Shown here: piece by piece, positions 59,572-64,000 of the stretch
Layout of the letters: each line of letters opens with the position of its first letter
How positions within the stretch are numbered: position 1 is the stretch's first letter
DNA from: Aromatoleum evansii
GTDB taxonomy: Bacteria > Pseudomonadota > Gammaproteobacteria > Burkholderiales > Rhodocyclaceae
Reading direction: 5' to 3'
DNA length: 64,000 nucleotides
Assembly: GCF_012910805.1 (NCBI RefSeq)
Contig: NZ_WTVK01000031.1
Span: 1-64,000 of the forward strand
Notes under the pieces: model-generated
The model's database searches: none
What the model saw: the letters and a program-made list of their open reading frames with translations, nothing else
Told to the model about the DNA's origin: nothing
Made by a program: the position numbers and the translations under genes

Positions 59572-59591
59572 CATCGTCCAGCCGGACTACG
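59572..59591 (-). promoter_or_regulatory. Steroid-regulon element between hsdA and the Cache/RND operon
   Basis: Read toward hsdA: CGTAGTCC-GGCT-GGACGATG, exact proximal half and full TAGTCC, 77 bases before hsdA. It also lies 64 bases before the divergent Cache gene and could serve both. Confidence 0.65.
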
Positions 59592-59655
59592 AAGTCGCGG
59601 AAGGACTTCCCTACAATGAGCCTCGCCGCAATCTTCTTTGGGAGGACGTCGCGAC

Positions 59656-60531
59656 ATGGCTCCGCTGAGAACCCTCATCCTGGCCGCCGTGCTGGGCATT
59701 GCATTAAACACCATGTCGCTCCATGCGGAGACTGCCGCAACCGGCGGCGAGGACCGAACGGCCGCCGCGCGCACCGAGGCCCTTCTCGACCGTGCCGAGC
59801 AACGCTTGCGCGACAAGGGCGAGCAGGCGATGGCGACGTTCAGCCAGGCCGGCGAATTCCAGGACGGCGACCTCTACGTCTATGTCATGGGGATGGACGG
59901 CAAGTTCCTCGCGAGCGGCGGCACCTCATCTGCGCTGATCGGCCGAAACGTGCGTGAGCTGACGGACTCGGACGGCCGCCACTTCATGCGCGAGATCCTG
60001 GACGGTGCCAAGACTGCCAAGACCGGAACCGTCAACTACCGCTGGTTCAACCCGGCGCGCAACCGGGCCGAAGCGAAGATCGCCACCTATCGCGTGGTCG
60101 GCGACCGCATTCTGGTGGTCGGCTACTACGCCCCGAATGCGTCGATCGAACTCGCGAAATCCATGCTGTGGCGCGCTGTGCACGAGTTGAAGACGCACGG
60201 CGACCGCGCCTTCGAACGCTTCAACAGCCTCGACGGCGGCTTCGTGCACGACGACCTGTACGTCTTCGTCGTGGGCCTGGACGACGAGATGGTCTACGCG
60301 CACGGCGGCAGTCCGCGCCAGGTCGGACGCAAGGCCGGCGATCTCGTCGATGCGAAGGGCAAGTACTTCATCCGCGAAATGATCGCGTTGGCCAAGAGCA
60401 AGGGCGAAGGCGACGTGCGCTATGCATGGCGCAATCCGGCCAACCTGAAAGTCGAGAACAAGCACAGCTACGTCGTGCGCGTCGGCACGTACCTCGTCGG
60501 CGCGGGCGCCTACGCCGGCCCCGTCCGGTAA
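59656..60531 (+). CDS. Exported tandem-Cache-domain protein
   Basis: A 291-residue exported protein: signal peptide MAPLRTLILAAVLGIALNTMSLHA, then two copies of a single-Cache (sCache_2-like) unit of about 115 residues. Compare FSQAGEFQDGDLYVYVMGMDGKFLASGG...GRHFMREILDGAKTAKTGTVNYRWFNP with FNSLDGGFVHDDLYVFVVGLDDEMVYAHGG...GKYFIREMIALAKSKGEGDVRYAWRNP. Cache domains bind small ligands outside the cell, usually in front of signalling modules. Here no transmembrane or signalling domain follows, so it is probably a soluble periplasmic ligand binder serving the RND transporter 77 bases downstream. Confidence 0.8.
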   Translation: MAPLRTLILAAVLGIALNTMSLHAETAATGGEDRTAAARTEALLDRAEQRLRDKGEQAMATFSQAGEFQDGDLYVYVMGMDGKFLASGGTSSALIGRNVRELTDSDGRHFMREILDGAKTAKTGTVNYRWFNPARNRAEAKIATYRVVGDRILVVGYYAPNASIELAKSMLWRAVHELKTHGDRAFERFNSLDGGFVHDDLYVFVVGLDDEMVYAHGGSPRQVGRKAGDLVDAKGKYFIREMIALAKSKGEGDVRYAWRNPANLKVENKHSYVVRVGTYLVGAGAYAGPVR

Positions 60532-60608
60532 AGCCGTCGGGCCCGCTATCGCGTCCGCCCGCGTCTGATCGCTACCCCAGCCATACGCCAGAATCCCGGA
60601 GTCGCCTC

Positions 60609-63068
60609 ATGAACAGCCCCCACGCCCTGTCCAGAACCGACGCACTGGTTGCAGTGCTCGCCCGCATGCTCATTCGCTGGCGCAAGCCGCTGGGGGCCTT
60701 CTTCCTGCTCGTGACGGTCGGCCTCGGCTACTCGGCGCTCAGCACCCGGCTGGATCCCGGCTTCAACAAGCTGATCCCGCTCAAGCACGAATACATGGCA
60801 GCCTTCCTGCAGCATTCGACTACCTTCTCCGGCGCCAACCGCATTCTCGTGAACGTGCAGTGGAAGGGCGAAGGCGACATCTACAACGCCGAGTTCCTGC
60901 CCATCCTGCGCAAGGTCAATGATGAAGTGTTCTTCACGCCCGGTGTCAATCGCGCCAGCGTGCGCTCGATTTTCGCGCCGAACGTGCGCTACGTCGAAGT
61001 CACCGAAGAAGGCTTTACCGGCGACGTCGTGATCCCCGCGCGCTTCGAGACCGACGAGCGCGGCCTCGGCCAAGTCCGCGCCAACGTCGCGAAATCCGGG
61101 CAGGTCGGCCGCCTCGTCGCCAACGACCTCAAGTCCGCGCTGGTGCAGGCCGACCTCCTCGAGACCAACCCCGACACGGGCGCAAAGCTCGATTACGCCG
61201 AGGTCGCGCACAAACTCGAAGCCATTCGGGCGCAGTTCGGCAGCGACAAGGTCGACATCCAGATCGTCGGCTTCGCCAAGGTCATGGGCGACGTCATGGA
61301 AGGCCTCGCTACGGTCGTGACCTTCTTCGCGATCGCCTTCGTGATCACGTCGCTGCTGCTGTGGATGTACTCGCGGTCGCTCAAGCTGACCGTGCTCGCC
61401 ATCGCGGTGGCGCTGCTGCCGGTGATCTGGCTGCTCGGGCTGCTGCCGCTGATCGGCTATGGCATCGACCCGATGTCGGTGCTGGTCCCCTTCCTGATCT
61501 TCTCGATCGGCGTTTCTCATGCCGTACAGATGACCAACGCCTGGAAGCAGGACGTGCTCGCCGGCGAGACGGCGATGGAAGCCGCCGAAGGCGCATTCCG
61601 CAAGCTTGCGGTACCGGGCATCATGGCGCTGCTCGCCAACGCGCTGGGCTTCCTCGTGATCATGGTGATCGACATCCCCATCGTGCATGAGCTGGGCCTC
61701 ACCGCCTGCCTCGGGGTCGCGCTGATGATCATGACGAACAAGATGTTCATGCCCATCATCCTGTCGCACCTGCACCTCGAACGCATGGCGCTCAACCAGC
61801 CGGTGGACAACAAGGAAAAGCACCCGGCCTGGTGGAAGCTCTCGGCGCTGTCGGAACCGCGCCCGGCGCTGGTGACCTTCGGCGTGATGCTGGCGCTGCT
61901 GGCGACCGCCACGTACTTTTCGCGCCAGCTGCAGACTGGCGACATCGGCAGCGGCGTGCCGGAACTGCGTGCCGACTCGCGCTACAACAAAGACAACGAG
62001 ACCATCATCAGCAACTACTCCATCGGCATGGACGTGCTGTCCGTCTATGTCGAAACCGAGAACCTGACCGAGGCCTGCCTCAACTGGGAGGTCATGAACG
62101 CCGTCGAGCGCTTCGATCTCCACATGCGCGGCGTCGACGGCGTCCAGTCGGTGAATACGGTCGCCGGGCTCGCCAAGCTCTTCGCCGCCGGCAACAACGA
62201 GGCCAACCCGCGCTGGGCCGCCCTGCAGCGCACCGAAGCGGCGCTACGCACCGGCAGCCGCGCGGCGAATCCGGAACTGGGCTTCAACTCCGCCGGCTGC
62301 AAGACCATCCACCTCGCCGTCTACCTCAACGACCACCAGGGCCCGACGCTCAAGCACGTCGTCGACGAAGTGCGCAAGTTCATCGACGAGGACAAGACGC
62401 CCAACGTGACTTTCCGTCTCGCTGGCGGCAACGCGGGCGTGGCGGTGGCGACGAACGAGGCGGTCGAGCGCGCCGAGGTGCAGATGCTCGCCTCGATCTT
62501 CGCGTCGATCTCCTTCCTGTGCTGGCTCACCTTCCGCTCGTGGCGTGCGGTGCTGTGCGTGGTCGTGCCGCTGACGCTCGTGACGATCATGTGCAACGCG
62601 CTGATGGCCTTGCTCGGGATCGGCCTCAAGGTCGCCACCCTCCCGGTGATCGCACTGGGCGTCGGCGTGGGCGTCGACTACGGCATCTACATCTACGAAC
62701 GCATGCAGCACGAACTGGCCGAGCACGGCTACAGCCTGCGCGAGGCTTTCTACGAAGCGATGCGCCAGCGCGGCACGGCTGCGGTCTTCACCGCGGTGAC
62801 GATGTCGATCGGCGTCGGCACTTGGGCCTTCTCGGCGCTGAAGTTCCAAGCCGACATGGGCGTGCTGCTCGCCTTCATGTTCCTGGTGAACGTGCTCGGC
62901 GCGATCTTCCTGCTACCGGCCCTGGCCTGCTGGCTCGGCGTGGGGCGGCGCGAGGCCGCCGGCTCCGCGCAGCTCGCGCCGGCACCCACTACCCGCGCGG
63001 AACCGTCCGGCACGCGGGCCACCCGCACTGCCGACAAGCGCGTGGCAGCGGAGCCCCTGCGCTCCTGA
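60609..63068 (+). CDS. RND superfamily transporter, MMPL type (second copy)
   Basis: An 819-residue RND/MMPL transporter with duplicated halves: an N-terminal helix (AFFLLVTVGLGYSAL), a periplasmic domain, a helix block with VLVPFLIFSIGVSHAVQM, a second periplasmic domain and VIALGVGVGVDYGIYIYERM in the last block. It is paralogous to the transporter at 6088-8463. The C-terminal tail is long and Ala/Arg-rich. The ATG at 60609 has CGGAG upstream. With the Cache protein it forms an operon ending in a strong terminator. Export or import of steroid-like compounds is suggested by the shared regulatory region with hsdA, but the substrate is unproven. Confidence 0.87.
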   Translation: MNSPHALSRTDALVAVLARMLIRWRKPLGAFFLLVTVGLGYSALSTRLDPGFNKLIPLKHEYMAAFLQHSTTFSGANRILVNVQWKGEGDIYNAEFLPILRKVNDEVFFTPGVNRASVRSIFAPNVRYVEVTEEGFTGDVVIPARFETDERGLGQVRANVAKSGQVGRLVANDLKSALVQADLLETNPDTGAKLDYAEVAHKLEAIRAQFGSDKVDIQIVGFAKVMGDVMEGLATVVTFFAIAFVITSLLLWMYSRSLKLTVLAIAVALLPVIWLLGLLPLIGYGIDPMSVLVPFLIFSIGVSHAVQMTNAWKQDVLAGETAMEAAEGAFRKLAVPGIMALLANALGFLVIMVIDIPIVHELGLTACLGVALMIMTNKMFMPIILSHLHLERMALNQPVDNKEKHPAWWKLSALSEPRPALVTFGVMLALLATATYFSRQLQTGDIGSGVPELRADSRYNKDNETIISNYSIGMDVLSVYVETENLTEACLNWEVMNAVERFDLHMRGVDGVQSVNTVAGLAKLFAAGNNEANPRWAALQRTEAALRTGSRAANPELGFNSAGCKTIHLAVYLNDHQGPTLKHVVDEVRKFIDEDKTPNVTFRLAGGNAGVAVATNEAVERAEVQMLASIFASISFLCWLTFRSWRAVLCVVVPLTLVTIMCNALMALLGIGLKVATLPVIALGVGVGVDYGIYIYERMQHELAEHGYSLREAFYEAMRQRGTAAVFTAVTMSIGVGTWAFSALKFQADMGVLLAFMFLVNVLGAIFLLPALACWLGVGRREAAGSAQLAPAPTTRAEPSGTRATRTADKRVAAEPLRS

Positions 63069-63093
63069 CCGGGCTTCTGCCGGAACGAACCCA

Positions 63094-63124
63094 GGGCGCC
63101 ACCGTGAGGTTGGCGCCCTTTTTG
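63094..63124 (+). terminator. Terminator of the Cache/RND operon
   Basis: GGGCGCCA (63094-63101) pairs with TGGCGCCC (63111-63118), followed by TTTTTG. It begins 26 bases after the transporter stop codon. Confidence 0.8.
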
Positions 63125-63159
63125 TTTCGTGCGACGGCCTGCCGGACGAGGCAGGTTCC

Positions 63160-64000
63160 TTACCCGGCCCGCGCCTCTTCCCGCACCCAGTCGCACACTG
63201 CCGCCACCGCCGGCCGCACTTCGGCGCCAGGCAGGCGCAGCAAGTGATACTGGTAAGGCCCCTTCACCGACAGGCCGTCAAACAACACCCGCAGGCGTCC
63301 GCCCGTGATTGCGTCGCCCAATATGTGTTCGCCCGCCAGCGCCACACCTTGCCCGGCGATTGCCGCTTCCAGGGTGAGATAGGTATGCGAGAAGAGGTGC
63401 CCTGCGAGGCGGCGCGGCGGCTTGATGCCCACCGCCTCGAACCACTTGCGCCAGTCCACCTCGTCGGGGAGCGCGTCGATCACCTCGTCGTGGAGCAGCG
63501 GTAGGCGAAACAGATCGGCCGGCGTCGCGAGATTCGGGTGAGCCTCAAGAAAGCGGGGGCTGGCGACGGCGACAAAATTCTCGATCAGCAACTCTTCGGA
63601 TGCCAGTCCGGCATACGGCCCCCGTCCGAGGCGAATCGCAACATCCGCCTCGCCGTGAAACAGATCCACGTGTTTCACCGAGGCCAGCACACGCACCTCT
63701 ATGTCCGGATGACGGACCGCCAGCCGTGGCAGGCGCGGCATGAGCCAGCGAGTCACCAGCGAGGGCATGGCCGTCACGGTCACCACGCGGTCATCGCGGC
63801 GGACCAGCAATTGCCGGGTCGCAGCAGATAGTTTCTCGAACGTGTCAGCCACCGCTGCCGCATAGGCCAAGCCTGCCGGCGTAGGCACGACCCCGCGGGC
63901 GTGACGTTCGAAAAGCCGCATGTCCAGCCATTCTTCGAGCTGCTTCACCTGATGGGCCACTGCGTTGGGTGTCAGCGCGAGTTCGTCGGCGGCGCGGGCG
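63160..64000 (-). CDS. LysR-family regulator, cut by the window edge
   Basis: The visible 280 residues contain the end of the LysR helix-turn-helix (LTPNAVAHQVKQLEEWLDMRLFERHARGVVPTPAGLAYA) and the whole ligand-binding domain with SFP-like PSLVTRWLMPRLPRLAVRHPDIEVRV, typical of the GcvA-like branch. The N-terminal 15-20 residues lie beyond position 64000. It is convergent with the RND transporter and separated by its terminator, so it need not belong to the steroid set. Its target is unknown. Confidence 0.85.
   Translation of the reverse strand, partial: ARAADELALTPNAVAHQVKQLEEWLDMRLFERHARGVVPTPAGLAYAAAVADTFEKLSAATRQLLVRRDDRVVTVTAMPSLVTRWLMPRLPRLAVRHPDIEVRVLASVKHVDLFHGEADVAIRLGRGPYAGLASEELLIENFVAVASPRFLEAHPNLATPADLFRLPLLHDEVIDALPDEVDWRKWFEAVGIKPPRRLAGHLFSHTYLTLEAAIAGQGVALAGEHILGDAITGGRLRVLFDGLSVKGPYQYHLLRLPGAEVRPAVAAVCDWVREEARAG

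Noticed and set aside
22356-59591. The repeated dyad as a REP/BIME element or insertion-sequence end
   Set aside because: Copies are upstream of starts rather than between convergent genes. They keep one orientation relative to a gene and are too short and variable in the spacer for a mobile repeat.
1-64000. tRNA, rRNA, CRISPR arrays, transposases, prophage genes
   Set aside because: I looked for cloverleaf-like segments, regular direct repeats with spacers, and transposase or integrase motifs, and found none I could support.

Overview
The window is high-GC, tightly packed bacterial DNA whose genes look betaproteobacterial. The two hydroxysteroid dehydrogenases strongly recall Comamonas testosteroni enzymes. 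The Oah/BamA-type hydrolase and the general gene style recall the Azoarcus/Thauera/Aromatoleum group. The taxon is an inference. From about 16 kb onward most of the window is a steroid catabolic supercluster of the 9,10-seco type. No rRNA, tRNA, CRISPR array or insertion sequence was recognised.

Layout. (1) 0.4-2.6 kb: a frameshifted stub of a type I restriction gene (hsdR), then an AAA ATPase and a DUF4276/TOPRIM-like protein two bases apart, a candidate two-gene defence module. (2) 9.4-2.7 kb, minus strand: an envelope operon of a YCF48 lipoprotein, an RND/MMPL transporter, a DUF1302 outer-membrane protein and a DUF1329 protein. (3) 13.6-9.8 kb, minus: a three-subunit xanthine-dehydrogenase-type molybdenum hydroxylase, divergent from a 68-aa protein and a class-V cysteine desulfurase. 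(4) 22.2-15.4 kb, minus: a second DUF1302/DUF1329 pair, an Old Yellow Enzyme-like oxidoreductase, a 3-ketosteroid delta4-(5alpha)-dehydrogenase and a decayed second OYE gene. (5) 22.6 kb, plus: an orphan Oah/BamA ring-opening hydrolase. (6) 33-23.9 kb, minus: ETF-quinone oxidoreductase, an SDR, a TeiR-like LuxR regulator, EtfAB, KshB, 3beta/17beta-HSD and the HsaA/TesA2 hydroxylase. (7) 33.1-40.9 kb: YCF48, two small proteins, a GlxA-type regulator divergent from an isochorismatase-like hydrolase, KshA, an MBL-fold protein and an acyl-CoA ligase. (8) 50.8-41.1 kb, minus: a ten-gene operon hsaC-ipdA-ipdB-ech-ipdC-echA20-fadE-fadE-fadA6-SDR for meta-cleavage and ring C/D breakdown. (9) 51-57.8 kb: a secreted protease, a DUF35-MaoC/Ltp2-like pair for side-chain removal, small proteins and a FATP-type CoA ligase. 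(10) 58-64 kb: a TetR regulator, 3alpha-HSD, a tandem-Cache protein with a second RND transporter, and a LysR gene cut by the window edge.

How it fits together: 3alpha- and 3beta/17beta-HSD oxidise ring hydroxyls. Delta4-(5alpha)-KSTD and KshAB act on rings A/B. HsaA hydroxylates the secosteroid and HsaC cleaves the catechol. EchA20/IpdC/IpdAB and the FadE/FadA6 proteins take apart the C/D-ring remnant. The CoA ligases and the Ltp2-like aldolase would handle a side chain. ETF and ETF-QO pass acyl-CoA dehydrogenase electrons to quinone. The delta1-KSTD, HsaB, HsaD and HsaEFG are not here and must lie elsewhere.

The main new observation is an approximately palindromic 20-bp element (gene-ward form TTAGTCC-N4-GGACGATG) at about a dozen intergenic positions, 57-133 nt before start codons and facing genes of the steroid set. 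It marks a candidate regulon, plausibly of the TeiR-like regulator. A different 20-bp-periodic tandem element (ATCCG-N7-CGG, twice) precedes the first envelope operon and the molybdenum hydroxylase operon.
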